Shown here in pieces: positions 17,844-26,638 of a stretch of 64,000 bases of DNA; the first letter of the stretch is position 1, and each line of letters begins with the position of its first letter. A program made the position numbers and the translations under genes. The notes below the pieces were generated by a model. The model had not been told where the DNA came from. It saw only the letters and a program-made list of their open reading frames with translations, and made no database searches. The DNA lies in assembly GCF_007995155.1 (NCBI RefSeq), contig NZ_CP042593.1, forward strand, positions 1,344,001-1,408,000, written 5' to 3'. Origin of the DNA: Cytobacillus dafuensis (GTDB lineage Bacteria > Bacillota > Bacilli > Bacillales > Cytobacillaceae).

Positions 17844-18644
17844 ATGCCTATTATTACAAAAATATCTGTACAGCAAAAAAAAAATGACCGTTATAATATT
17901 TTTTTAGATGAAAAATATGCCTTTAGTGTTGATGAAGACGTATTGATTAAGCATCAGTTGAAAAAGGGAATGGAGGTAGATGAATTTTCTCTTTCAGAGA
18001 TTGCTTATCAAGATGACATCCGTAAAGCCTACAACACATCTATCCAATATTTATCAAGAAGGATGAGATCGGAAAAAGAAGTTCGCCAGTATTTAAAGGA
18101 AAAAGAAGTGGATGAAATCATTGTGCAGGAAGTAGTTCATAAATTATATGAGTATCGCTTTTTAGACGATAAAGAGTTCGCCATTGCATATGTTCGAACA
18201 CTCATGAATACGACAGACAAAGGGTCAGGATTGATACGTGGGGAATTAAGAGAGAAGGGTATTTCAGAGCAGCTGATTAATGCAGCATTACGGGAATTAC
18301 CTTACGAGAAAGAATTTGAGGCAGCCATGAAGCTTAGCTACAAGTTTGTCCAAAAAAATAAAACGGATTCTTCTCGTATCATGAAGCAAAAGCTTGAACA
18401 AATGCTTATGAGGAAAGGGTATTCACATGAACTCATTCAAGCTGTTGTTGCTGAATCTGAAATAGATAAAGCAGAAGATGTAGAAATGGACGCACTACGA
18501 AAGCATGCAGAAAAAACACATCGCAAATATTCAAATCTCATCAATTCTTATGAATATGAGCAAAAAATGAAACAGGCCTTATATCGTAAAGGATTCTCGA
18601 TCGATTTAATTGAAAAGATTATTCATGAATATAAAGATATATAA
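17844..18644 (+). CDS. recX: Recombination regulator RecX
   Basis: 266 residues from ATG 17844 (GAGGTG site seven bases before). All-helical, Lys/Glu-rich, with repeated three-helix modules: IQYLSRRMRSEKEVRQYLKEKEV, YRFLDDKEFAIAYVRT and ELREKGISEQLINAAL, the classic RecX repeat. RecX (YfhG) binds the RecA filament and limits or modulates its activity in DNA repair. The length matches Bacillus RecX (264) rather than the shorter proteobacterial forms. In the genomic place expected from B. subtilis, divergent from yfhF. Confidence 0.92.
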   Translation: MPIITKISVQQKKNDRYNIFLDEKYAFSVDEDVLIKHQLKKGMEVDEFSLSEIAYQDDIRKAYNTSIQYLSRRMRSEKEVRQYLKEKEVDEIIVQEVVHKLYEYRFLDDKEFAIAYVRTLMNTTDKGSGLIRGELREKGISEQLINAALRELPYEKEFEAAMKLSYKFVQKNKTDSSRIMKQKLEQMLMRKGYSHELIQAVVAESEIDKAEDVEMDALRKHAEKTHRKYSNLINSYEYEQKMKQALYRKGFSIDLIEKIIHEYKDI

Positions 18645-18647
18645 AAA

Positions 18648-18772
18648 AGGGGCTGCCCAAAAGCAAAGATGTCAGGCACCACGAGCAATATCTAATATCG
18701 ATAAGAAAGTACGATACTAGATGTTGTGTATTAAGTGGATGCCAGACACCTTATGGGACAGCCTCATTTCAT
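18648..18772. repeat. Interrupted inverted repeat behind recX
   Basis: GGGGCTGCCC at the left pairs with GGGACAGCCTC at the right. Inside, TGTCAGGCACCAC pairs imperfectly with GTGGATGCCAGACACC around about 50 bases of unique DNA. It may act as the terminator between convergent recX and the SDR gene. Confidence 0.65.
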
Positions 18773-18780
18773 GGTGCAAA

Positions 18781-19458
18781 TTACTTTCCCTTTGATTCAA
18801 TAATAATCGTTTCCTGATCCATGTTCGCCAAAATGATTGTAGCAATTTCCTCAGGTGATCGCAGACGTGATTTGTCTTGAATATGATCGTTTTGATCCCA
18901 GAAAGGCGTATCCATACCACCCATATAAACAGCTTTTATTTGAATGCCTGAATTCTCATATTCCTTTTGCATGCTTTCAGTAAGTCCCCGAACTGCAAAC
19001 TTACTTGCACAATATCCTGCCTCTTTGGCTTTGCCTTTAAGTCCAGCCGTTGAAATGATATTCATGATCAATCCTTCGCTTTTATTTTTTTTAGACGAAA
19101 GAAAGGTCTGTGACATGTTAATGGTTCCAAATACGTTTGTGAGCATCATTTCTTCAATCTCTTTTATAGTCAATTGTTCAAATGGACCAAAGTGACCTAT
19201 TCCAGCGTTATTAATCAAACCAAAAAGGTCAAATTTGCTATTCGCTTCATTCATAAACTCCTGAATAGCAGATCGATTCGTAATGTCTACTAAAAAGGAA
19301 TCGGCATGGCCGTTATTTGCGACGATTTGTTCCTCTACAGATTTTAGCTTTTGCATTGTTCTTCCTGTCAAAATAATATGATATCCTTTAAGTCCAAAGG
19401 ATAGGGCTAATTCCTTTCCTAAACCTGAACCTGCTCCTGTAATAATGATTGATTTCAT
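18781..19458 (-). CDS. SDR family NAD(P)-dependent oxidoreductase
   Basis: 225 residues from ATG 19458, with AAAGGTG 11 bases upstream; the longer frame from 19485 has no site. Classical SDR: cofactor loop TGAGSGLGKEL, NNAG motif (INNAGIGHFGPF), catalytic Ser in IISTAG and Tyr/Lys in YCASK. Short-chain dehydrogenases of this type reduce a ketone or oxidise an alcohol with NAD(P)H. The substrate is unknown. Monocistronic, convergent with recX. Confidence 0.88.
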   Translation of the reverse strand: MKSIIITGAGSGLGKELALSFGLKGYHIILTGRTMQKLKSVEEQIVANNGHADSFLVDITNRSAIQEFMNEANSKFDLFGLINNAGIGHFGPFEQLTIKEIEEMMLTNVFGTINMSQTFLSSKKNKSEGLIMNIISTAGLKGKAKEAGYCASKFAVRGLTESMQKEYENSGIQIKAVYMGGMDTPFWDQNDHIQDKSRLRSPEEIATIILANMDQETIIIESKGK

Positions 19459-19606
19459 TTTCGTTTTCACACCTTTTAATAACATCTTGAATCATATTGT
19501 ATCAAATTAATGAAAGATTTCCTTCAAACTTACTCCTTTTCTTAAAGATCTTTTTTCAATATACTTTTACTTATAGTAAATGTACATGTTAGGGAAGGTG
19601 AATGAT

Positions 19607-19921
19607 TTGCAAGAGAAAAGATATAGTGATATGACTTCTTATGAACTTCAGCAGGAAATTTCTCAACTGAATGAAAAGGCAAGGAAGGCAGAACAAATGG
19701 GAATGGTGAATGAGTTTGCTGTTCTTGAAAGAAAAGCAGTGATGGCAAAAGCTTATTTATTGAATCCTGATGACTATAAAGCGGGAGATATTTACGAAAT
19801 TGAGGGAGCACCAGGCGAATATTTTAAAATTGATTATATGAATGGTGTTTTTGCTTGGGGGTTTCGTTTGAAAGGAAGCAATGGTGAAGAAGCTCTTCCT
19901 ATCTCGATGTTGAAAAAATAA
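19607..19921 (+). CDS. yfhH: YfhH family protein (DUF1811)
   Basis: 104 residues if started at TTG 19607, which has GGGAAGGTG at the right distance and gives the B. subtilis YfhH length; an upstream in-frame ATG at 19580 is less likely. Contains RYSDMTSYELQQEISQLNEKARKAEQ, a helical N-terminus, then KAYLLNPDDYKAGDIYEIEG and GVFAWGFRL, which is DUF1811/YfhH. The fold has an SH3-like C-terminal part. Function unknown. Confidence 0.88.
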   Translation: MQEKRYSDMTSYELQQEISQLNEKARKAEQMGMVNEFAVLERKAVMAKAYLLNPDDYKAGDIYEIEGAPGEYFKIDYMNGVFAWGFRLKGSNGEEALPISMLKK

Positions 19922-19929
19922 TTAGAAAA

Positions 19930-19955
19930 ACTAGGCATTCGCCTAGTCTTTTCAG
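19930..19955 (+). terminator. Terminator of yfhH
   Basis: ACTAGGC (19930-19936) pairs with GCCTAGT (19941-19947), then CTTTTC. Confidence 0.7.
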
Positions 19956-20005
19956 CGAATACCTAGATTTTCTTATGCGATCTTATAAGCAGTAAATTTT
20001 AGCTG

Positions 20006-20033
20006 AGAAAGAGGATGGCGCCATCCTCTTTCT
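20006..20033. terminator. Zero-loop 28-bp palindrome between convergent genes
   Basis: AGAAAGAGGATGGC is immediately followed by its exact reverse complement. It lies right behind the stop of the ypzG-like gene and after yfhH and may end transcription from both sides, although the T-tract is poor. Confidence 0.6.
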
Positions 20034-20035
20034 GC

Positions 20036-20179
20036 TTAAGATCTTCTTCTTGTCGTGGCTTCTAAAATAATGAGGTCTTGAGTAAGCTGTGTTTCTCCGT
20101 TAACCTGTGAATGGGAACGTTTTGGCCGATACCAAGGTGCTTTGACTTTTGAATTAAAAAAATTCTTTGGTTTTGCCAT
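20036..20179 (-). CDS. YpzG-like small protein
   Basis: A 47-residue frame from ATG 20179 with AGGAGG eight bases upstream. It starts MAKPKNFFNSKVKAPWYRPK and ends HSQVNGETQLTQDLIILEAT followed by TRRRS; the VNGETQ...LIILE pattern is that of YpzG-type small Bacillaceae proteins. Function unknown, probably expressed during sporulation given the sspK neighbour upstream on the same strand. Confidence 0.7.
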   Translation of the reverse strand: MAKPKNFFNSKVKAPWYRPKRSHSQVNGETQLTQDLIILEATTRRRS

Positions 20180-20203
20180 CACAAAGCCTCCTCATGTATT
20201 CAT

Positions 20204-20374
20204 TTAAAATTCAGGTGTATCGCTATCTCGGTTTGTTGATGCACGCATACGTTCTTGAGGGTGTGTATTGGTTGTTCCATCCGCTCTTTTGGAAGCATAT
20301 TCAGCTTTTGCTCGTGGTTCACCCTCGAATTTATTATTATTCTGATTTGGGAAGTTCGTTACCTTATTACGCAT
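20204..20374 (-). CDS. sspK: Small acid-soluble spore protein K
   Basis: 56 residues from ATG 20374 (GTAGGAGGCGG upstream). The core [20 protein letters not shown] and HPQERMRAS are the hallmark of SspK, a minor SASP made in the forespore under SigG control. It has the expected place between yfhH and mutY. Slightly longer than the B. subtilis protein because of a polar tail NRDSDTPEF. Confidence 0.92.
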   Translation of the reverse strand: MRNKVTNFPNQNNNKFEGEPRAKAEYASKRADGTTNTHPQERMRASTNRDSDTPEF

Positions 20375-20408
20375 AATATAGCCGCCTCCTACCCCCAAAA
20401 TAAAAAAG

Positions 20409-20445
20409 CGTGAATAGCAAGCACGATGAGTTATTGCTATTCACG
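20409..20445 (-). terminator. Minus-strand terminator before sspK
   Basis: CGTGAATAGCAA (20409-20420) with TTGCTATTCACG (20434-20445), a 12-bp perfect stem followed on the minus strand by six T. Confidence 0.85.
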
Positions 20446-20494
20446 TATATATAGTATTTGTTTTTCTTCGTACAGTATAATGGTTAGTAATTGG

Positions 20495-20537
20495 AAAAAA
20501 GGGAACAAGCCGACTCTAATGGTTTGTTCCCTTTTTT
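20495..20537 (-). terminator. Terminator of yfhP
   Basis: AAAAAAGGGAACAA (20495-20508) pairs with TTGTTCCCTTTTTT (20524-20537), directly behind the yfhP stop. Confidence 0.88.
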
Positions 20538-20552
20538 AGCTTGTAAAAAAAG

Positions 20553-21533
20553 TTAACTAGGTAAAATATCAAGCTTTTTTCTTAACTTTTCTTCACTAAA
20601 AATCCAACCTGTATAGGAAGTTAAAATTTTTAAATCAGTGTCTAGCTGAACAACGGCAACAAATGGATAATAGTCATTGCTGCGGTAGCGGAGGTCAATA
20701 AAGCGAACCTCATAGTAATCATCATATTCATCGATTTCCCACCGGTAAACAGGGGAAAATGATAAAAAAGCAGAAAGGTTTTTATCCTTTTTTGCCGCAT
20801 CTAAAATAGGAATCTTAGGTACAGGCACACGGTCAAATTGATCAATAATTTCCACATCTGAATTTAGGGCGCGACCAACAAAAAATTGATGCCTGTTCAT
20901 GACGGCAATTCGCCATTTATTATTTTTCATTGTAGGAGCAATGATGATTTCAGTGGCGTCAGGAATCATCCTTTTAACTTCTTTATAAACTTTACGCTTT
21001 TCTCTAAATCGGAGCACATAATAAAAAAACAAAATGGCATAAATAGCAATAAAAATATATCCGGGATTTGCACCAAAAGCCCATATTATTAGTCCGATAA
21101 TATGAATTCCAAATATATAAGGATCAAAGGTATTTATAACACCTAATGCGACCCATTTCGATGAAAAAGGTCTTAATGCTTGTGTTCCGTAAGCATTAAA
21201 TATATCAACAAATACATGCAGGAAAACAGCAATAAATGTCCACATCCATAAATGGAACAGATTTGCTTCAGGGAAGAATGGATAAATGACAGCAATAATG
21301 GCTAATGGCCAAAGTAGAACAGCGGGAATAGAATGCGTGATCCCGCGATGGTTTCGTATATAGACAGCATTACTTCTAAGCTTCAAGATGGTGTCGACAT
21401 CTGGTATTTGTGAACCAACGATCGTCCCAATCATAACACTAGTTGCGGTAGCAGAATTTTCAGCTACTACAGGATCAAGTGTTGCTATACCAGCTAGGGC
21501 AAGACCCATGACAATATGTGTACCGGTATCCAA
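20553..21533 (-). CDS. yfhP: Membrane-bound metal-dependent hydrolase YfhP
   Basis: 326 residues. It starts MDTGTHIVMGLALAG and contains GSQIPDVDTIL, NHRGITHSIPAVLLWP and FLHVFVDIFNAYGTQ, the His/Asp pattern of the YdjM/YfhP (LexA-binding inner-membrane hydrolase-like) family. Four membrane segments fill residues ~10-175, and the C-terminal 150 residues are soluble. Sequence-based family; the true substrate is unknown. In B. subtilis it is divergent from mutY just as here. Confidence 0.88.
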   Translation of the reverse strand: MDTGTHIVMGLALAGIATLDPVVAENSATATSVMIGTIVGSQIPDVDTILKLRSNAVYIRNHRGITHSIPAVLLWPLAIIAVIYPFFPEANLFHLWMWTFIAVFLHVFVDIFNAYGTQALRPFSSKWVALGVINTFDPYIFGIHIIGLIIWAFGANPGYIFIAIYAILFFYYVLRFREKRKVYKEVKRMIPDATEIIIAPTMKNNKWRIAVMNRHQFFVGRALNSDVEIIDQFDRVPVPKIPILDAAKKDKNLSAFLSFSPVYRWEIDEYDDYYEVRFIDLRYRSNDYYPFVAVVQLDTDLKILTSYTGWIFSEEKLRKKLDILPS

Positions 21534-21778
21534 GAGGAATAACCTCCTTATAGAAATTCTTTCTATATTAATTTTAGTCCTATTTATCTTGTTCCACCAG
21601 TTAAAAATAGGTTACATTTATAAGAGTTGTTAAAATTGAAGAAAAAAGTTCATAGGCTTGTGCATATTTAGGAAAAAAATTCAATTTATTCTCCTGCGAA
21701 CTAAAAATTAAAATGATAATCATATTTTCTCATTTAAACAGTTGTTTATCCTAACAAAGGAAAACAAACTTTTTTTAC

Positions 21779-21910
21779 CTAACAGGAAAGTTTAAGTTTA
21801 TTAACGTACTAAAGTAAAGTGTGTTCACAATTAAATGTCTGCTAATAAGATCGCATAGAAAAACTAATGCATTCGCCAAAAAGGACTTGGCGTACACCAA
21901 GTTTTTCTAA
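21779..21910. repeat. About 130-bp direct repeat, first copy
   Basis: Begins CTAACAGGAAAGTTTAA and ends with a hairpin around AAAAACT...AGTTTTT. It is followed directly by a second copy at 21912-22041, about 85-90% identical by eye. Confidence 0.88.
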
Positions 21911-21911
21911 G

Positions 21912-22041
21912 CTAACAGGAAAGTTTAATTTTATTAACGGACTAAAGTAAAGTGTGTTTTCGATTAAATGTCTGCTAATAAGATCGCACAAGAAAAACTA
22001 AGGCATTCGCAAAAAGGGCTTGGCGAACGCAAAGTTTTTCT
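21912..22041. repeat. About 130-bp direct repeat, second copy
   Basis: Same order of blocks as the first copy (AGTAAAGTGTGTT, AAATGTCTGCTAATAAGATCG, the AAAAACT hairpin). It ends 27 bases before the mutY start, so the hairpin lies in the mutY leader. Confidence 0.88.
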
Positions 22042-22068
22042 AATTGAAATCTTCATGGAGGAAAAGCG

Positions 22069-23172
22069 TTGGATAAAAAGAATCAAATTGATCAACTCAA
22101 TAAAATGAATATAAATAACTTTCAGCATGATTTAATTACATGGTTTGACGCTGAAAAAAGGGACTTGCCATGGCGAAAGGATCAGGATCCATATAAAGTT
22201 TGGGTATCGGAAATTATGTTGCAGCAAACACGTGTAGACACAGTTATTCCATATTTTCAGCGATTTATAGAACAGTTTCCGACGATTCAGGCATTATCAG
22301 AAGCGGATGAAGAAATAGTGTTAAAAGCTTGGGAAGGACTTGGGTATTATTCTCGGGTAAGAAATCTCCAATCTGCCGTAAAGGAAGTCCATGAAAATTA
22401 TGAGGGAAAGGTACCTAATAACCAAAAGGAGATTTCTTCTTTAAAAGGAGTAGGCCCCTATACGGCAGGTGCTATTTTAAGTATTGCTTACGGCCTGCCT
22501 GAACCGGCTGTTGATGGTAATGTTATGCGGGTACTCTCAAGAATATTATCCATTTGGGATGATATTGCTAAACCATCTACAAGAAAGATTTTTGAAGAGG
22601 CGGTAAGACAACTAATTTCCCATGATAATCCATCGTATTTTAATCAGGCACTAATGGAGCTTGGCGCATTAATTTGTACACCAACTTCACCAAGCTGCCT
22701 ATTATGCCCAGTTCGTGAACATTGCGATGCTTTTCATAAAGGGACTCAAAACGAGCTTCCTGTGAAAACGAAAAACAAAAAAACACGTCATGTACGGATA
22801 GCAGCTGCGGTATTAACAGATAAGGATGGAAGGATACTTATTCATAAAAGGCCTGACACAGGACTATTAGCAAATTTATGGGAATTCTTAAATATAGAAG
22901 TCATGCTCCCGTTTGAACATGAAAAAGATCAATTAAAGAATACATTCAAAATCGATTATGATGCAGACGTTCAAATAGATGAGATGATCGGTCAAATTGA
23001 GCATATATTTTCCCATTTAACATGGAATATCAATGCGTATAAAGGACGTATTCATTCGATTGAAAAAGAAACAGAGGAATTAAAATTCGTAACGATAAGT
23101 GAAATAAAGCAGTATGCATTCTCCGTTTCACACCAAAAGATTCTAAAAAAGTACAAAGAGAGTCTGACATAA
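22069..23172 (+). CDS. mutY: Adenine DNA glycosylase MutY
   Basis: 367 residues from TTG 22069 (GGAGG eight bases before). N-terminal catalytic domain with the family block [19 protein letters not shown], helix-hairpin-helix [12 protein letters not shown] and catalytic Asp in [12 protein letters not shown]. The Fe-S loop is C-x6-C-x2-C-x5-C (residues ~203-219). The C-terminal NUDIX-like domain recognises 8-oxoG. MutY removes adenine mispaired with 8-oxoguanine. It corresponds to yfhQ of B. subtilis in its normal place. Confidence 0.95.
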   Translation: MDKKNQIDQLNKMNINNFQHDLITWFDAEKRDLPWRKDQDPYKVWVSEIMLQQTRVDTVIPYFQRFIEQFPTIQALSEADEEIVLKAWEGLGYYSRVRNLQSAVKEVHENYEGKVPNNQKEISSLKGVGPYTAGAILSIAYGLPEPAVDGNVMRVLSRILSIWDDIAKPSTRKIFEEAVRQLISHDNPSYFNQALMELGALICTPTSPSCLLCPVREHCDAFHKGTQNELPVKTKNKKTRHVRIAAAVLTDKDGRILIHKRPDTGLLANLWEFLNIEVMLPFEHEKDQLKNTFKIDYDADVQIDEMIGQIEHIFSHLTWNINAYKGRIHSIEKETEELKFVTISEIKQYAFSVSHQKILKKYKESLT

Positions 23173-23208
23173 AAAAGAAGGGGCTAATTCTCTAGTGTGG
23201 TTTAATTT

Positions 23209-23640
23209 TGAGAGAATTAAAGGCTCTCATGAGACCGCTTTATTTTAGTTTCCTTTGGTGAGTGGTCTCATAAGTGTTTCATGAGACCACTTTTTGTTAA
23301 TTATCATTGGTGAGCGGTCTCATAAGTCTTTCATGAGACCGCTTTTAGCAAATTTTGATTGATGAGTGGTCTCATAAGACTTACATGAGACCACTTTTTG
23401 TTAATTTTGATTGATGAGTGGTCTCATAAGTGTTTCATGAGACCACTTTTTGTTAATTTTGATTGATGAGTGGTCTCATAAGTGTTTCATGAGACCACTT
23501 TTTGTTAATTTTGATTGATGAGTGGTCTCATAAGACTTACATGAGACCACTATTTGCAAATTTCCTTTGGCGAGTGGTCTCATAAGCCTTTCATGAGACC
23601 GCCTTTTGCAAATTTCCATTGATGACTGTTCTCATAAACC
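23209..23640. repeat. 52-bp tandem array of hairpin units
   Basis: Units start at 23261, 23313, 23365, 23417, 23469, 23521, 23573 and 23625, exactly 52 bases apart, with a decayed unit before and a decayed last one. Each has an 11-bp palindrome AGTGGTCTCAT/ATGAGACCACT around a 9-base loop (AAGTGTTTC, AAGACTTAC and variants), then TTTTTGTTAATTTTGATTGATG. Every unit alone looks like an intrinsic terminator. The unit at 23313 has changed both arms together (AGCGG/CCGCT). Intervals are conserved, so it is not a CRISPR. Confidence 0.93.
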
Positions 23641-23797
23641 TTCCTCTTAACAAAAAAACATCACATAAGTCGATTTTTCCAACTTTGTGATGCTAATTTC
23701 TAAATATAAAATATGAACTAAAGACAGCGCTATTTAATTTATAGAGGTTTTTATCGCAAATTAAAGGGGCTAAAGAGCCCCATAAGGAAGATGCATT

Positions 23798-23989
23798 TTA
23801 TTCTCTAGTATTCCTTAATCCCCCACGGTTTTGGATTTCCTCCACAATTTCTCTTTGAATCGATTGCCCCTCCGCATTCAAATAAGGAACGATCTGCTGG
23901 AAGGAATGGTGAAAATAGGTTAGTTCATGATCATTCCAGTCTTTTTTTGATATCATTGAAAGTTCTGTCATGTCTCGACCATTATACAT
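23798..23989 (-). CDS. Small conserved cytosolic protein (YfhS-position)
   Basis: 63 residues from ATG 23989 with AAAGGAAGAG upstream. It is acidic, without membrane segment: ELTYFHHSFQQIVPYLNAEG followed by QSIQREIVEEIQNRGG. In B. subtilis the small gene yfhS lies here beside fabL; similarity to it is a guess from position. Function unknown. Confidence 0.7.
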   Translation of the reverse strand: MYNGRDMTELSMISKKDWNDHELTYFHHSFQQIVPYLNAEGQSIQREIVEEIQNRGGLRNTRE

Positions 23990-24127
23990 AATTCTCTTCC
24001 TTTCATAACTCCCTTATATGTATTGTTTGAAACGGATTGCTAGATATACATGAAAAAGATAAAATGTTAAGCAATCGAGGAAAAAGCGGTTCATATAAAT
24101 ATTTATCATTTCTAGTGCAATCGCTAA

Positions 24128-24895
<768 letters not shown>

Positions 24896-25022
24896 AAATA
24901 TAAGAGACTTGGCCCCCTGATTGAGGTTTCTCTTTACATAAATTTTCTTTGCCCTAGTTTTTTAAAATCTAAGGATAATATTTCTGCGCTTGGATAAATT
25001 AAAGAGCGTGGAGGTGATAAAC

Positions 25023-25223
25023 ATGGCAAAACAACCAAATCAATCAATGGCTGGAACTAACATTCAAGAAGTAAGACAACAAAATGCTCAATCAGCTGGT
25101 GGTGTTACTCAAGGCCAATTCGGGACTGAGTTCGCTAGTGAAACCAATGCTCAACAGGTAAAACAACAAAACCAACAAGCTGAAGCAAAAAAAGCCCAAA
25201 ACTCAGGTCAACAAGGCCAATAA
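25023..25223 (+). CDS. sspE: Gamma-type small acid-soluble spore protein
   Basis: 66 residues from ATG 25023 (GGAGGTG seven bases before). Rich in Gln, Asn, Ala; contains two imperfect repeats and the GPR protease site GTEFASET. Gamma-SASPs are amino acid stores of the spore core and do not bind DNA. Order fabL-sspE-ygaB matches B. subtilis. Ended by a hairpin at 25232. Confidence 0.95.
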   Translation: MAKQPNQSMAGTNIQEVRQQNAQSAGGVTQGQFGTEFASETNAQQVKQQNQQAEAKKAQNSGQQGQ

Positions 25224-25231
25224 TACTTACA

Positions 25232-25272
25232 AAGAAGGTGCTCCTCATTCGAAAGGGCACCTTCTTTTTTGG
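25232..25272 (+). terminator. Terminator of sspE
   Basis: AAGAAGGTGC (25232-25241) with GCACCTTCTT (25257-25266), then TTTT. Confidence 0.92.
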
Positions 25273-25481
25273 TTAAAGCATAACTTTGTTTGATTTTAAA
25301 GAACAACCTTCTCGTCGTCCCGTCATAAAGCTACCTTGATCTTTACACGAACAATCTGATTTTGATTCTTGCGCTTTTCTTTTCGACAAAACTTCTATCT
25401 AGTCTACAGAAGTAGTCAAAGGGTTCGTAAAGTTATGAGCGAATACATAGAGATGAATAATGAATGGGACGGTGACAAGGG

Positions 25482-25733
25482 ATGAAAACCTTTAACTCTT
25501 TAGTATCTGAGCAAATGCAAACAATGGAAAAACTATTATTTCTCCAAAGTGAGCTTGAGCGTTGTGAGGAATTAGAAGAGGAATTAAATTCTATACAGCA
25601 GGAAACAGAGCTAGAAAGTATTCAAATTGAAATTGCCAATTTGAAGAGAGAATTAAAAGAAATTCATCTATTATTTGAGAACCAGACAGAAGAAGTCATT
25701 CGTTCCTATGAAAAAGTAAAAGTAAATGTATAA
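25482..25733 (+). CDS. ygaB: YgaB family coiled-coil protein
   Basis: 83 residues, strongly helical with heptads of Leu/Ile and many Glu (SELERCEELEEELNSIQQET and onward), so a likely coiled coil. No signal or membrane segment. Its place between sspE and ntdP is that of ygaB, a small Bacillaceae protein of unknown function. Confidence 0.85.
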   Translation: MKTFNSLVSEQMQTMEKLLFLQSELERCEELEEELNSIQQETELESIQIEIANLKRELKEIHLLFENQTEEVIRSYEKVKVNV

Positions 25734-26011
25734 TAAAAATTCACTTCATATAAATTTTTCTTAAGGCCATTGATGTTTTTCAATGGCTCTTTGTTTTAAA
25801 ATTTGCTATTAACCGTTATAATAATAGAAAAAGGATTCGTTCTTTGTTGCCTTTAGTCAATTGAAAAATTAAAGGGGATTATTGTTGGGATATTAAAAAT
25901 GGACGATTTCGTCAAAAGTCGATAATCTCACGTTTCTAAAAAAAGATACGCAGCGTTTTTCTTATTTGAATAGGTTGCAAAGCCCGGTGAAATGAAAGTA
26001 GGGGAAAAAGA

Positions 26012-26542
26012 ATGGCCGTACCCAGAGAAGGAGAACCAGTACAAATCCATAGCTATAAACATAATGGGCACATCCATCGGGTCTGGGAGGAAACAACTGT
26101 ATTAAAAGGGACTCAAAATTTAGTAATTGGCGGAAATGACAGAACTGTTGTAACAGAATCGGATGGAAGAACATGGGTTACAAGAGAGCCGGCAATTTGT
26201 TATTTTCATTCCCAATATTGGTTTAATGTGATTGGGATGATTCGGGAAGATGGGATTTATTATTATTGTAATTTGAGCTCTCCATTTATTTTTGATGGGG
26301 AAGCAGTGAAATATATTGATTATGATCTTGATATTAAAGTGTTTCCTGATATGACTTTCAATTTACTAGATGAGGATGAATATGAAAGACATCGTTTGGA
26401 AATGAATTATCCAGAGCCCATTGACCGGATTCTAAAATTCAATGTAGATCAATTAATTCATTGGATCCGCCAAAAAAAAGGTCCTTTTGCACCCGATTTT
26501 ATTGATATTTGGTATGAAAGATATCTTACATACAGACGATAA
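26012..26542 (+). CDS. ntdP: Nucleoside tri-/diphosphate phosphatase (DUF402, YgaC)
   Basis: 176 residues starting [23 protein letters not shown] site upstream. The DUF402 fold is marked by [35 protein letters not shown] and [11 protein letters not shown], with acidic metal ligands in the last part. The S. aureus homologue hydrolyses NTPs and NDPs with divalent metal. It is cytosolic and conserved next to ygaD in bacilli. Confidence 0.9.
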   Translation: MAVPREGEPVQIHSYKHNGHIHRVWEETTVLKGTQNLVIGGNDRTVVTESDGRTWVTREPAICYFHSQYWFNVIGMIREDGIYYYCNLSSPFIFDGEAVKYIDYDLDIKVFPDMTFNLLDEDEYERHRLEMNYPEPIDRILKFNVDQLIHWIRQKKGPFAPDFIDIWYERYLTYRR

Positions 26543-26569
26543 AAAAATGGATGGCTACCATAATTAACG

Positions 26570-26597
26570 CCTGTTGACGTTGTATCAACAGGTTTTT
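26570..26597 (+). terminator. Terminator of ntdP
   Basis: CCTGTTGA (26570-26577) with TCAACAGG (26585-26592), then TTTTT. It sits just ahead of the ygaD start. Confidence 0.85.
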
Positions 26598-26638
26598 ATA
26601 TGGCCAAAAAGAGGAAAGTGTTAAGAGGGGGAAAAAAG

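Noticed and set aside
20167..20376. 69-residue + strand protein opposite sspK
   Set aside because: Antisense of sspK and the ypzG-like gene, no ribosome site.
23261..23640. CRISPR array
   Set aside because: Regular 52-base period and palindromic units look CRISPR-like, but the intervals between palindromes are almost identical and there are no cas genes nearby.
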